From contig CALZJE010000010.1 of assembly GCA_945787715.1 (NCBI GenBank), positions 17,141 to 81,140 on the forward strand: a stretch of 64,000 bases of DNA, given 5' to 3'. The notes beneath the pieces are model-generated. The model searched no databases, had not been told where the DNA came from, and saw only the letters and a list, made by a program, of their open reading frames with translations. This document shows, in pieces, positions 46,927 through 56,860 of this stretch. This DNA is from an uncultured Ectothiorhodospiraceae bacterium. Its GTDB lineage: Bacteria; Pseudomonadota; Gammaproteobacteria; S012-40. Made by a program: the position numbers and the translations under genes. Numbering within the stretch: position 1 is the stretch's first letter; each line of letters opens with the position of its first letter.

Positions 46927-48456
46927 ATGATTTTAAATTTGCCAACTTCATCAACTTTTTCAAAACTAACAATCAGTCTTCTAGCAGCAATCATGCTTAG
47001 CGCATGCAATCCACAAGAAATGACGCTAATCAACGATCAGTCAGATAATCAAGATGAAATAACAACCATGACAACCCCGCGCATCACCATGGGTTTACCA
47101 ATAACGCTATCGAGCGTGGTGTATGACACAAACAACAAATCAAGTAAATTACATTCCCGAGCGACAAACTCCGATCCAAGTGATTGTAGCGAGCACTTTG
47201 ATCCACACTCAAACTTCATGGAGAACGGATATAGCATGTCGCGTTTTCTTGTTGGTTTATCGCAGCAACAAAGCTGCTTTGCCGATTTTATTATGGCAAG
47301 TGTTGTAACTCAGGGTACAAATTGGATAAACCAAGGCGTTATCACACTTCCCTCAAACCCTAATGACTCAGAAGCGCCAACTCATGTTCAACTCGAACAA
47401 TCTGGTGATACCAACCAGGTCTGGTTATACTTTCATATTCCGGGTGAAACACTACCCACCGACCGCAGCAATGTAAATACGCTTTACCTCACCTGGACTG
47501 GCATTGAAAATAACATGACAGGTAAATTCTACATGGTAAACATGCCACAACAAACAGATGACCCGGATGCGCCAGAAGGTTTGCGTGTTGATTTTGTTCG
47601 CACAACAACATCTGCAACAAACAAAATTTATCTTAATATGCGTGAGACACACAGTGGCGGGATGGGTGGTTTTCGTATTGATGTAAATCGAACAGGTAAC
47701 GGAGCTGACGCTATTTATACGGCAAAGGGATTAATTACATTTCTTGGTCAACCATTTCCCAACCTCCCGGATGGAATAGCGCTACCGGAATTTTCAGCCA
47801 CCGCTGTAGTAGATGCAGACGGCCTAGGTGCCACATCAGCAAACTTCAATAAATTTGCGGTATCTCTGAATAACGACTCAAATCAAGATGGTGTGATTGA
47901 TCCTGATGCTAATGAATTTGACCTAGGTTCATATCAATTTGATATCAACGACACAACCTATTTTGATCCTGCTCTCTATGATTCCACGGATACTGAAACA
48001 CCTTTTGTAGAACAAGTGTTGGAGTGGCGAAATAAATCGACCGGAAATGCCACTTACATCGCGGATCATCAACGCATACAACCTTCAGTCCCAGAAGCGC
48101 ATGCAAACTATACTATGTTTAATTGTTTAGAACGCGAACTATGCGATTACAACGGCAATGGCGTTTTGGATGATAATAGTGGCGAATGGGAAGGCTGGAA
48201 TTTAGGTGTAGGCTACTTAACAGACACATGTATTGATGATGCAACTGTGTTGAACAATGATTGTAATGCATTTGTGAGCAAGTTTTTTGAATCAAATATG
48301 TTCGGAATAGTGTCACTAAACTCTACCGCACTGGAGCCTACAGATGACTGGCGTAATGCAGAACTTGCAAATATTACTCAATTAACCACTGTGCATTCTG
48401 AAGATGATTTAACAGGTGAAACGACATTTATTGTTCCAAACCCATCTGCCATGTAA
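46927..48456 (+). CDS. hypothetical lipoprotein (509 aa)
   Basis: 509 residues, ATG with AGGA 8 bases ahead. A signal peptide ends in LLAAIMLSAC, a lipobox, so it is a lipoprotein. The mature region is acidic and rich in Asn, Asp and Thr, with four or five Cys pairs' worth of cysteines (for example SDCSEHFDPHSNF, QQQSCFADFIM, MFNCLERELCDYNGNG) and Asp-rich calcium-like stretches (DSNQDGVIDPDANEFD and YNGNGVLDDNSGEWEG). I recognise no family. It is a single-gene unit followed by a terminator. Confidence 0.7.
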   Translation: MILNLPTSSTFSKLTISLLAAIMLSACNPQEMTLINDQSDNQDEITTMTTPRITMGLPITLSSVVYDTNNKSSKLHSRATNSDPSDCSEHFDPHSNFMENGYSMSRFLVGLSQQQSCFADFIMASVVTQGTNWINQGVITLPSNPNDSEAPTHVQLEQSGDTNQVWLYFHIPGETLPTDRSNVNTLYLTWTGIENNMTGKFYMVNMPQQTDDPDAPEGLRVDFVRTTTSATNKIYLNMRETHSGGMGGFRIDVNRTGNGADAIYTAKGLITFLGQPFPNLPDGIALPEFSATAVVDADGLGATSANFNKFAVSLNNDSNQDGVIDPDANEFDLGSYQFDINDTTYFDPALYDSTDTETPFVEQVLEWRNKSTGNATYIADHQRIQPSVPEAHANYTMFNCLERELCDYNGNGVLDDNSGEWEGWNLGVGYLTDTCIDDATVLNNDCNAFVSKFFESNMFGIVSLNSTALEPTDDWRNAELANITQLTTVHSEDDLTGETTFIVPNPSAM

Positions 48457-48467
48457 TTTAATAACTA

Positions 48468-48492
48468 AAGGGAAGGCGTCTAACCTTCCCTT
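48468..48492 (+). terminator. intrinsic terminator after the lipoprotein gene
   Basis: AAGGGAAGG, loop CGTCTAA, CCTTCCCTT: a 9-bp perfect stem 11 bases after the stop. The following T-run is short. Confidence 0.6.
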
Positions 48493-48518
48493 CATCCTAT
48501 AAATAGCAGTTGATTCAA

Positions 48519-49661
48519 CTAATCAGCACCACCTATTTTTTTTCTTGCTTCTAGTGCAATACTTAACACATCATCCAGTTTACGATCAACCACCACAAAA
48601 TGTCCCATCTTACGCCCAGGTCGTGCAACATCTTTACCGTAAAGATGTAATTTCAAATTGGGAATAGAAGTTAATATATTCCAATCCGGCTCAACACTTT
48701 TTTCACTACCATCGTAAAACCACAAATCTCCAAGCAGGTTAACCATAACGGTAGCACTGTGAGAATCGGGCGATCCCAATGGTAAGCCACACATAGCGCG
48801 TACCTGTTGTTCGTATTGACTGGTAACACAACCATCAATAGTAAAATGACCACTATTATGTGGTCGTGGCGCTATTTCATTTATCAACAACTCACCATTA
48901 CTAATAAAAAACTCGACAGCAAGCACACCCACATATTCCAATTTTTCAGCCAAATCATCAGCCACTTGTTTGGCTTTATCAAGCAGGTCTTGAGTTGTTC
49001 TTGCGGGAACAATTGAAACATCAAGAATTCCCTCAGTATGTTGATTCTCCGCAAGGGTAAAACATTCAGTAGCACCATGAGCATTTCGCGCCATTACCAC
49101 AGACACTTCCAGATCCAACGATAACATTTTTTCAATCACACATGGTGCATCAAAGTTATGAAAGGCCTGTTTCGCTTCTTCAATAGAACTGACTCGCTCT
49201 TGCCCTTTTCCATCATAACCAAAACGTGAAATTTTCAAAATTGCAGGAAAAAGATCAGCAGTTACTTCAGCGAAATCAGATTCGTTTTCGATAGTAAAAA
49301 ATGGTGCAGTGGTAAATCCATTATCTCGAAGAAATGTTTTTTCTATGATTCTCTCTTGTGCCACAGCGACCGCTGATGCTGATGGATGAACCGACATGTG
49401 TTGCGCGAGAACTTCCAACGTTTTCGCAGGTACATTTTCAAACTCAGTTGTTGCAGCCGCACAGTTTTTTGAAAGATACTCCAATGCTTCAGCATCATCA
49501 TAATCAGCAACAATGTGCTCATCTGCAATCAAGCCAGCAGGACAGCCCTCTTGCGGATCAACAACAATAACGCGATAACCCAACTCATGAGCAGCACAGA
49601 CAAAAAAACGACCGAGTTGACCACCACCCAACATCGCAAGTGTAGCTGGAGCTTTGATCAT
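48519..49661 (-). CDS. purK: 5-(carboxyamino)imidazole ribonucleotide synthase PurK
   Basis: 380 residues, ATP-grasp. It makes N5-carboxyaminoimidazole ribonucleotide from AIR, ATP and bicarbonate, the substrate of Pur[21 protein letters not shown] at the start, [13 protein letters not shown] and [19 protein letters not shown] are typical. Its ATG overlaps the purE stop by 4 bases. Confidence 0.97.
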   Translation of the reverse strand: MIKAPATLAMLGGGQLGRFFVCAAHELGYRVIVVDPQEGCPAGLIADEHIVADYDDAEALEYLSKNCAAATTEFENVPAKTLEVLAQHMSVHPSASAVAVAQERIIEKTFLRDNGFTTAPFFTIENESDFAEVTADLFPAILKISRFGYDGKGQERVSSIEEAKQAFHNFDAPCVIEKMLSLDLEVSVVMARNAHGATECFTLAENQHTEGILDVSIVPARTTQDLLDKAKQVADDLAEKLEYVGVLAVEFFISNGELLINEIAPRPHNSGHFTIDGCVTSQYEQQVRAMCGLPLGSPDSHSATVMVNLLGDLWFYDGSEKSVEPDWNILTSIPNLKLHLYGKDVARPGRKMGHFVVVDRKLDDVLSIALEARKKIGGAD

Positions 49662-50161
49662 GGTTTGTTTTCCAACTCCATGGCAAAAACCATCTGCTTC
49701 TGCTTTTCGCGGAATTCTTCCAGCTTCTTGGATGTATCGGCGTTTTCATTTGCCAACATAGCAACCGCAAACAAACCGGCATTCGCCGCGCCTGCTTCAC
49801 CAATCGCAAAAGTTGCGACCGGAATTCCTTTGGGCATTTGAACAATAGAAAGCAGAGAATCCTGCCCCTGAAGATGACGCGAAGGCACAGGTACCCCCAA
49901 AACCGGAACAATTGTTTTCGCGGCAATCATCCCAGGCAGATGCGCAGCACCACCCGCTCCCGCAATGATAACTTTAATGCCTCGATCTGATGCTTCATCG
50001 GCAAATTCAAACATCAACTCAGGGGTACGGTGAGCAGAAACCACCTGTGCTTCATAGGCGATACCAAAATCGGCCAACATCTCCGCTGCCTTACGCATCA
50101 CAGGCCAGTCACTGTTACTTCCCATCACAATAGCTACTTGTGGCTGTTTTTTGTCCGGCAT
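49658..50161 (-). CDS. purE: N5-carboxyaminoimidazole ribonucleotide mutase PurE
   Basis: 167 residues from ATG 50161 ([18 protein letters not shown]); GGAGG lies 4 bases upstream, and the track's earlier start adds 55 non-family residues. It moves the carboxyl group to C4 of the ring in purine synthesis. [11 protein letters not shown] and [10 protein letters not shown] are the class I PurE active-site motifs. First gene of purE-purK. Confidence 0.97.
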   Translation of the reverse strand: MPDKKQPQVAIVMGSNSDWPVMRKAAEMLADFGIAYEAQVVSAHRTPELMFEFADEASDRGIKVIIAGAGGAAHLPGMIAAKTIVPVLGVPVPSRHLQGQDSLLSIVQMPKGIPVATFAIGEAGAANAGLFAVAMLANENADTSKKLEEFREKQKQMVFAMELENKP

Positions 50162-50477
50162 GAATCCTCCAACAATGTACGATATGTAATTTTGGGCGCA
50201 ATTATAACCGAATGGAGCAAGTATGGCAGGGGAAATAGGCGTTATTGAAGTGTTTCTCTCTCTGGAATCATTAGAACGAAAAACACACAGAAAAAAACAC
50301 AGAAAAAACAACAAAGCCATCATCAACTAGCAATAATCAAGAAATAGCGGATAAAATAACTAAAATTAACGTTATGAGAAAACGAACTAACAAGGGTAGG
50401 TGAAAAACCTGTTAAAATCTTCAAGAAGACAGTAAGTCATTGTGACTCAGCTGCAGTTTAAAAATCAGGACATATTT

Positions 50478-50942
50478 GTGACCAATAACGACATCTTGCG
50501 CCGTATCCGCTATGCTTTCGACTTTAGCGATCCTAAAATGACTGCTATTTTTGAACTAGCAGATCTCAAAGTCACAAAAGAACAGATTTTAAATTGGCTG
50601 AAAAAGGATGATGATCCTGACTACCAGGAGCTTAGCGACAATCAATTAGCGATTTTTCTCAATGGTTTGATTAGCGAGAAACGGGGGAAGAAAGATGGGC
50701 CGCAGCCTGAGCCTGAGCAAAATTTGAATAACAATATCATTTTCAGAAAACTTAAAATCGCCTTGGACCTGAAAGCAGAAGATGTATTGGAAATTTTAGC
50801 ACTGGCTGATTTCGAATTGAGTAAACACGAATTGAGTGCATTTTTCCGTAAACCAGGCCATAAACACTTTCGTGAATGCAAAGAACAAGTTTTACGCAAT
50901 TTTCTACAAGGTATGCAGATTAAATATCGCGCCAAACCCTAA
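50478..50942 (+). CDS. DUF1456 (YehS-like) family protein
   Basis: 154 residues from GTG 50478, where AGGA lies 8 bases ahead and the sequence TNNDILRRIRYAFDFSD matches the family's start; the track starts 12 codons earlier. Two tandem DUF1456 units: residues 1-70 and 85-150, each IxxRxLRxxxD..D..xLxIx.LA.xxxxxxxLxxxLxK. The unit ends QVLRNFLQGMQIKYR. Function unknown. A remnant cytochrome gene follows at once. Confidence 0.85.
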   Translation: MTNNDILRRIRYAFDFSDPKMTAIFELADLKVTKEQILNWLKKDDDPDYQELSDNQLAIFLNGLISEKRGKKDGPQPEPEQNLNNNIIFRKLKIALDLKAEDVLEILALADFELSKHELSAFFRKPGHKHFRECKEQVLRNFLQGMQIKYRAKP

Positions 50943-50947
50943 TTAAA

Positions 50948-51229
50948 AGCTATAGGTTAAACGGAAATAGTTTTTTTACTACAGTCGGAAATTCGGCAGA
51001 AAGCGGATTAACTGAACCAGCACGTAAGATCAATCACTCAATCCCTATCGAACATATAATAATTCGTATTACAGAAACCAAATACTGGGAGAAAAAGCAT
51101 CATGAAATTGACGATCAATATTGGAAAAGCAAAGAAGTTAATAGCAAAATCAATTGCTCAACATGTCATTTAGATGCGGAAAAAGGTACCTATAAAGATT
51201 CGGACATGCGCTTACCCAAATTAAGATAA
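50948..51229 (+). pseudogene. dihaem cytochrome c, C-terminal remnant
   Basis: An open frame without start codon reads, from 50948, SYRLNGNSFFTTVGNSAESG, then RITETKYWEKKHHEIDD, and INCSTCHLDAEKGTYKDSD before TAA at 51227-51229. CSTCH is a haem c site, and RITETxYWxxxHxEI ... CxxCHxxAExG matches the C terminus of small dihaem cytochromes c (DHC family). The first haem motif, the signal peptide and any start codon are absent, so it is a remnant. The terminator behind it supports a former gene. Confidence 0.65.
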
Positions 51230-51253
51230 ACTCCCTTTTTAAAAAAGCTCACC

Positions 51254-51294
51254 AGCCCAATACACTTTTATAGTGAAAGTGTATCGGGCTTTTA
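51254..51294. terminator. bidirectional terminator between the cytochrome remnant and the RND operon
   Basis: AGCCC-a-ATACACTTT pairs with AAAGTGTAT-c-GGGCT around TATAGTG, one mismatch, then TTTT. Leftward reading also has TTTTTT a few bases on, so it serves the RND operon too. Confidence 0.75.
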
Positions 51295-51363
51295 CTAGGT
51301 TAATCCACACCTCTGTGTATATACTTCATTCTAAGCCCGGCGTGCACTTAAATTTTGATTTGA

Positions 51364-54300
51364 CTATCGATTCGCATTTTCAAGTTTCTTGTGGTTAAAC
51401 GCGTAATACATTACCGGTATAACTAGGAGCGTCAGTATTGTCGAAACCAAAATACCGAAGATTAAGGCTATTGCAAGCCCATTAAAGATCGGATCATCAA
51501 GAATGAACAAAGCACCAAGAATCGCCGCGAGTGCTGTCAAAGCAATTGGTGTTGCTCTTACTGCAGCTGCACGGATAACAGCCTCCTGAAACTCCACTCC
51601 GCGTTTAATTTCTACATTAATAAAATCAACCAACAGAATAGAGTTACGCACAATTATACCCGCCAGTGCAATCATGCCTATCATGGAAGTTGCGGTGAAC
51701 TGAGCACCAAACAAAGCATGGCCAGGCATAACCCCAATGATAGTCAACGGAATGGGAGCCATAATAACTAGCGGAACCATATAGGAGCGAAACTGTGCAA
51801 CCACTAACAAATAGATCATAATCAAACCAACTGAGTAAGCCAATCCCATGTCACGAAATGTCTCGTAAGTCACTTGCCATTCGCCATCCCATTTTATACT
51901 GTACTGATAAGGATTCGACGGCTGATTAATCAGATACTGCTCAATGGGTTCATCAAGCAAGGGAGATAAAATTGTATCGCCCAACTGCGCGAGCACATCA
52001 AACATGCCATACAAAGGACTGTCCAGCTCACCCGCGAGATCACCCGTAACAAAAACTACCGGCAATAAATCCTTGTGGTAAATACTGTATTCACGTTGAC
52101 TTTTTACAACACTCGCCACTTCAGCCAGAGGAATCAGGTTTCCATTTTGTGCCCTTACTTCCAGCGCAAGTAATGTAGAAATCTCAGCTTTATCTGCGGT
52201 ACTAAATTCTAGACGAATAGGTACTGAGTATTTTACATGCGGAGTGTGCAAAGTGCCCACATCAGAACCGTGGAAAACGGTAGCGATAGCTTCTGCGATA
52301 TTTTTCTGGTTAACACCCAGTTTGGCTGCTTTTTGTCGATCCACTTTGATGATCCATTTTGCAGAAGGTGTTTCCACGCTGTCATCTACATCAATAATGT
52401 CGTCAGTTTGCTCCAATATTTCACGTATTTTTTTAGCAACCTGGATTTGTCCGTTGTGATCAATACCGTAAACTTCAACAACCAAAGGCGCCTGTACCGG
52501 CGGGCCTGGTGGCACTTCAACAATCTTTACATTAGCATTATATTTTTCGCCAATAGCCTGTAACGGTTCACGAACAGACAATGCGATTTCATGGCTTTTA
52601 CGATCTCGTAATTTTTTGTCCTGAAGATTAACCAGAATATCTGCCATATTTGCTCCTTCTCGCAGATAATATTGACGCACTAGACCGTTAAAATTAATCG
52701 GTGCAGCAGTGCCAATATAATATTGGTAATCTGTCACTTCAGGAACGCCGGAAAGATAAACACCTAGTTCTGCAAGAACACGCGCAGTCTGTTCCAGGCT
52801 TGATCCTTCCGGCATATCAACAACCACCTGAAACTCAGATTTGTTATCAAACGGTAACATTTTTAATACAACCAGTTTGATACCCGCCAGGCCAACAGAG
52901 CCAGCAATCAATACAACAATGCTCAAAGTTAACAACCAGCGCTTTCCCCTACCCTTTTTACCGTGTAAAAATGGGCGCACAACTCCATTAAAGAATTTGT
53001 ATAAACGCGTGTTGCTTTCGTCCGTTTCAGCACTGTGTTCATGTTTACTATTTTTCAAAATTTTTAACGTCAGCCAAGGCGTTACAATAAATGCTATTGC
53101 AAGTGAAATGACCATACCCATGCTGGCATTTATGGGTATTGGGCTCATGTATGGCCCCATTAATCCACTAACAAATGCCATGGGTAACAAGGCTGCTACG
53201 ACAGCAAATGTTGCAAGAATCGTAGGGCCACCTACTTCATCAACAGCTGCGGGAATAGCATCAGCAAGACTTTTATTACCAATTTTCATATGGCGATGAA
53301 TATTTTCAACGACCACGATGGCATCATCCACTAAGATTCCAATAGAAAAAATCAAAGCGAACAGGGATACCCGATTCAAGGTGAACCCCCAAACCCAAGA
53401 AGCAAATAAGGTGAGTGCCAAAGTAACAAAAATTGCCACTCCGACAATGATCGCTTCACGCCATCCTAGTGCAAACAAAACAAGTAAAACAACAACAGCT
53501 GTCGCCAAGAAAAGTTTTTGAATCAGGGTCATGGCCTTGTCGTTTGCCGTTGCGCCATAATTTCGAGTAACTGTTACATTAATACCATCCGGTATAACAA
53601 TGCCTTTTAGCTGCTCCAATCGATCGATGACTTGCTCGGAAACATCAAACGCATTGACACCTGGTTTTTTCGCGATTGCAACAGTAACCGCGGGGAATAC
53701 CCCATTGCTGGCAATATTTTTATCACCAGCGGCTGGCCCAGTACCAAACCAGACGTATTGCTCAGCTTGATCTGGTCCGACACTAATGTCTGCGACATCG
53801 CGTAAGTGAATCGGTGCATCATCAACCAAAGCAACAACCAAATTTTTGATTTCTTCAACATTACTGAGAAACGTACCCGCTTGAATGAGAATCTCTTCGT
53901 TATTTTTTACAATTGAGCCAGCTTTTTGCGAAGTGTTTGCTGATATTAAAGCATATTTCAACTGATCCAGATCAATGCTATAACCTGCTAAGCGTTGCGG
54001 ATCAAGTAATACACGAACCACATGATCAGGGCCACCGATGGTGTAAATGTCTCTTGTACCGGGCACACGTTTTAATTCGGCTTCAATCGCGTGGGCTACC
54101 TTCTGCAGGTCGTAGCCGGCCCGTTGCTCATCTTCCGTCCAAAGGGTTAGTGTAACAATCGGTACATCATCAATCCCTTTGGGTTTGATAATTGGCTGAC
54201 CAACGCCTATGTTTTGAGGTAGCCAATCCTGGTTTGAATATATTTTGTTGTACAATCGAACAATGGCCTGAGTGCGATCTTCACCCACAACAAATTGTAC

Positions 54301-54597
54301 AGTAAGCACCGACATACCAGGGCGTGAAACCGAATAGACGTGTTCGATACCCTCTATTTCAGAAAGCACCTGCTCTGCCGGTGTGCTAACAATGTTTTCA
54401 ACTTCAATAGCAGTAGCACCAGGGTAAGGAATAAATACATTGGCAAAGGTGACATTAATTTGTGGCTCTTCTTCACGCGGTGTAACCATGACCGCAAACA
54501 CACCTAGCAAAAAACCAACTAAAGCCAAGAGAGGTGTTATTTCTGAATGCAAAAACTTTTTGGCGATAGAGCCAGAAAAACCTAAGCGGTCACTCAT
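51364..54597 (-). CDS. efflux RND transporter permease subunit
   Basis: 1077 residues, AcrB/MdtB-like size. Twelve membrane segments with two large periplasmic loops. The start IAKKFLHSEITPLLALVGFLLG and VFIPYPGATAIEVENIVSTPAEQVLSEIEG are typical for the porter domain. ILVDDAIVVVENIHRHMK near the fourth segment is the proton-relay signature. It uses proton influx to pump substrates out through a tripartite complex. The adaptor gene overlaps by one base (TAATG); no outer-membrane channel gene is linked, so a shared TolC-like protein must serve. The substrate is unknown. Confidence 0.95.
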   Translation of the reverse strand: MSDRLGFSGSIAKKFLHSEITPLLALVGFLLGVFAVMVTPREEEPQINVTFANVFIPYPGATAIEVENIVSTPAEQVLSEIEGIEHVYSVSRPGMSVLTVQFVVGEDRTQAIVRLYNKIYSNQDWLPQNIGVGQPIIKPKGIDDVPIVTLTLWTEDEQRAGYDLQKVAHAIEAELKRVPGTRDIYTIGGPDHVVRVLLDPQRLAGYSIDLDQLKYALISANTSQKAGSIVKNNEEILIQAGTFLSNVEEIKNLVVALVDDAPIHLRDVADISVGPDQAEQYVWFGTGPAAGDKNIASNGVFPAVTVAIAKKPGVNAFDVSEQVIDRLEQLKGIVIPDGINVTVTRNYGATANDKAMTLIQKLFLATAVVVLLVLFALGWREAIIVGVAIFVTLALTLFASWVWGFTLNRVSLFALIFSIGILVDDAIVVVENIHRHMKIGNKSLADAIPAAVDEVGGPTILATFAVVAALLPMAFVSGLMGPYMSPIPINASMGMVISLAIAFIVTPWLTLKILKNSKHEHSAETDESNTRLYKFFNGVVRPFLHGKKGRGKRWLLTLSIVVLIAGSVGLAGIKLVVLKMLPFDNKSEFQVVVDMPEGSSLEQTARVLAELGVYLSGVPEVTDYQYYIGTAAPINFNGLVRQYYLREGANMADILVNLQDKKLRDRKSHEIALSVREPLQAIGEKYNANVKIVEVPPGPPVQAPLVVEVYGIDHNGQIQVAKKIREILEQTDDIIDVDDSVETPSAKWIIKVDRQKAAKLGVNQKNIAEAIATVFHGSDVGTLHTPHVKYSVPIRLEFSTADKAEISTLLALEVRAQNGNLIPLAEVASVVKSQREYSIYHKDLLPVVFVTGDLAGELDSPLYGMFDVLAQLGDTILSPLLDEPIEQYLINQPSNPYQYSIKWDGEWQVTYETFRDMGLAYSVGLIMIYLLVVAQFRSYMVPLVIMAPIPLTIIGVMPGHALFGAQFTATSMIGMIALAGIIVRNSILLVDFINVEIKRGVEFQEAVIRAAAVRATPIALTALAAILGALFILDDPIFNGLAIALIFGILVSTILTLLVIPVMYYAFNHKKLENANR

Positions 54598-55640
54598 TAT
54601 TTTGACTCCGCTTGTTGCTTAAGATAAATACCAGCGCGCACGGGATCGAGAGCAACATTTTCACCGGCAGTTATGCCGGCCAATACTTCAGTTTTATCGC
54701 CGAAACGATGACCTAATCGGATTTGTCTGAGCATTACCCGGTTTTGAGCATTAACAACATATACAGCAACAACTTCACTACGATGAACTATGGCAGCATT
54801 AGGAATTAGCAGGCGTTCCGCTTCATCAATGGTAAAATCAACCTTCACTAACATACCCGGTAGTAGATTAGGAACCTTTGCTGGCAAGTTGGCGCGTACG
54901 CGAAATGTGTGGCTTGTCGGATTAGCGTAAGGAAACGTAATCATGCTTTTTACGGGAATAATTTTTCCTGCATTTTCTGCAAAGCGCACACTCGCTTTTT
55001 GATATTTTCGAATTGGATTGATAAAAGCCTGAGGAATATCCGTATTGACGCGAAGCTCGTGCAAGGAAAAGCCAGTCATTACCGGCTGTCCCATTTGAGT
55101 GGTTTCGCCCACTTGCACATGGCGTTCTACGACAACACCACTAAACGGAGCGCGAATCACAGTATTATCCACTTGTTCTTGAACTTCAGTTATCTTTGCT
55201 TCACTGGCAGCAACTCGAGCTTCAGCAGCTTTTAGCGCCGCTTTTGCCTTATCAAAGTCTGCATTTGAGACAATTTTTTCCTTAACCAGGCCATTGATAC
55301 GCTTATATTCGAGTTGTGCATCTTTATAGCCCGCCTTGGCTTCATTTAAGCCAGCTTTAGCGGTACGCAAGCGAGCATTATATTCGTTATCTCGAATGCG
55401 CAGAATGACTTCACCTTTTTTTACGTAATCATTTACATCAAAGTTGATTTCAGTTACTCGTCCGGATACTTGTGCAGAAACTGTCGCTTTATTGATCGCT
55501 TCGACAACGCCATCAAAAGCTCGGGTTTGAGGAGATTTCTCCAACTTGACCGTGGCGATATCAAACGGTAGGTTTTGTTCCGCCAGAAGTATTTGAGGGC
55601 ATATTAATATAAATGGGATCAACGATTTTATTAGGCGCAT
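54597..55640 (-). CDS. efflux RND transporter periplasmic adaptor subunit
   Basis: 347 residues. Signal peptide (ending ILLAEQ), then a barrel-sandwich (lipoyl-like) domain split by a coiled-coil hairpin (ARLRTAKAGLNEAKAGYKDA to ASEAKITEVQEQV), with VIRAPFSGVVVERHVQVGE as the returning lipoyl half, then a beta-barrel and a membrane-proximal domain. It links the permease to an outer-membrane channel. First gene of the pair, with the permease gene translationally coupled to it. Confidence 0.94.
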   Translation of the reverse strand: MRLIKSLIPFILICPQILLAEQNLPFDIATVKLEKSPQTRAFDGVVEAINKATVSAQVSGRVTEINFDVNDYVKKGEVILRIRDNEYNARLRTAKAGLNEAKAGYKDAQLEYKRINGLVKEKIVSNADFDKAKAALKAAEARVAASEAKITEVQEQVDNTVIRAPFSGVVVERHVQVGETTQMGQPVMTGFSLHELRVNTDIPQAFINPIRKYQKASVRFAENAGKIIPVKSMITFPYANPTSHTFRVRANLPAKVPNLLPGMLVKVDFTIDEAERLLIPNAAIVHRSEVVAVYVVNAQNRVMLRQIRLGHRFGDKTEVLAGITAGENVALDPVRAGIYLKQQAESK

Positions 55641-56012
55641 GCTGCAGTTCTCATAATGGGTTGACGAACGAGAGAGTAAATAGAAAAAGAAAAGAGGTAT
55701 AAGAAGTATAAACCACTTTTCCCTAGGAATTCAAAAACATTCTTTTTGTAAAACTAAACCTGCCCATCTCAAAAAAATCTACGTCTGTTGAGATAAATAT
55801 AGGCCCATATTTAAGGAATATGTTATAAAAAAGCTTAACGGTAGCCCAGAAGTAATCCAACCTGCAACGACCAGCGAAATTGTATTCAGCCAAACAGAGA
55901 CCTCCTATTTCAAAACCTAACCTAATTACTAACATTGCTGAGCCATGCTACACTAAATGTATAAGGCTCTATTTGCTTTAATTGTTGGCTTACAGCCCCG
56001 CTAGTGCAGAAT
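55641..56012. other. gap between the RND operon and the transposase remnant
   Basis: 372 bp. The 70-aa minus-strand ORF at 55723 has no ribosome site or family I know. The region upstream of the RND operon holds its promoter; nothing else is recognised. Confidence 0.5.
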
Positions 56013-56860
56013 TTAAAAGTATTTCTCACCGTCTTCAGTCTTCTTCGCTTCAATAAGTCGTCGCCAACCCAAATAACTTTCTAAATATCGCGTAGAAACA
56101 CCATTAAAATGGTATGAGACAATTTCTTAATAGACTAATGTATGCGTTTAAGTTTTGTATATAAAATATTTTGTCGATAACACGAACTTTAGACAAAGCA
56201 ATAACACGTTTATGTGGTATACCTTCCTTCCCTACAAATGTTCGATAGATACTATTCCCATTGGTACATAATACGGTTTCTTGATTGACAAGTGGCTTGA
56301 GTGATTGATGAATTTTTTTTTCCGCTATATTCTGTACTGCGTGCTGCAAAAACCGATGTCGCCAGCGAAATGACGTGGTAATATCAACCTCACATTTCAA
56401 TGCTGCTTTTCGTATCGTGTCATCATCACTTAAACTCTGACTGTATGTGAGCCATTTTTCTTTATGCCGTAGGCGAGCTATTCGTGAGTGCGTTAAATAT
56501 TTTTTTCAGTCTTTGCATCGATAGCGCTGCAGATTACTTGTGCTTCCCGATTGCGATAGGCTTCCACTTTTGCAATGCAAGCAAAGTTGAAATTGCTCAA
56601 ATGTACTTTCAATGTAACTACTCAGCGTATTCTAAATTTAAAACTTAAAATTGAGCGTTTGGTGCTATACCTGTCGTAGAAACCGTTGTCCGCACGGATG
56701 CGGACTTCGAGCGCCCATGGATGGGTTCACAGCGTGTTTTGAAGACATGTATAGTACCAAATGCGATTTGTGCATGATACGCTGAGTAGTTACCTTTCAA
56801 TAACTTTTATACTTCCTGAGGCTTTAGTGTTTTGTTTTAAACAATTTAACAATCGTCTTT
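56013..56860 (-). pseudogene. IS1595-family transposase remnant interrupted by a MITE
   Basis: Reading leftward, CLHCKSGSLSQSG, then LQRYRCKD, stop TGA, and ARLRHKEKWLTYSQSL reconstruct the zinc ribbon and helix-turn-helix N terminus of IS1595-type transposases. EVDITTSFRWRHRFLQHA follows; the catalytic stretch with the first Asp (DETYF) is missing. TVLCTNGNSIYRTF, YIQNLNAYISLL and, after a one-base insertion near 56106, GVSTRYLESYLGWRRL finish the family pattern at TAA 56013-56015. So it has an in-frame stop, a deletion, a frameshift and the MITE at 56614-56793. No terminal repeats of its own were found. Confidence 0.8.
56614..56793. mobile_element. MITE, copy 2 (180 bp), with perfect 8-bp target duplication
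   Basis: Terminal inverted repeats GTAACTACTCAGCGTA and TACGCTGAGTAGTTAC match over all 16 bases. It is flanked on both sides by CTTTCAAT (56606-56613 and 56794-56801), a perfect 8-bp target duplication. Removing the element and one CTTTCAAT rejoins the transposase reading frame as VIESTFEQFQLCLHC. GTAA ends with 8-bp duplications are characteristic of IS66-type elements. No transposase is encoded. Confidence 0.9.

Larger units (their letters stand above)
50943..51363. other. gap between the DUF1456 and RND genes
   Basis: 421 bp that contain only the cytochrome remnant (50948-51229) and the terminator at 51254-51294. Nothing else seen. Confidence 0.6.

Noticed and set aside
55723-55935. 70-aa minus-strand ORF upstream of the RND operon
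   Set aside because: No ribosome site; aromatic-rich random-looking sequence without a family.
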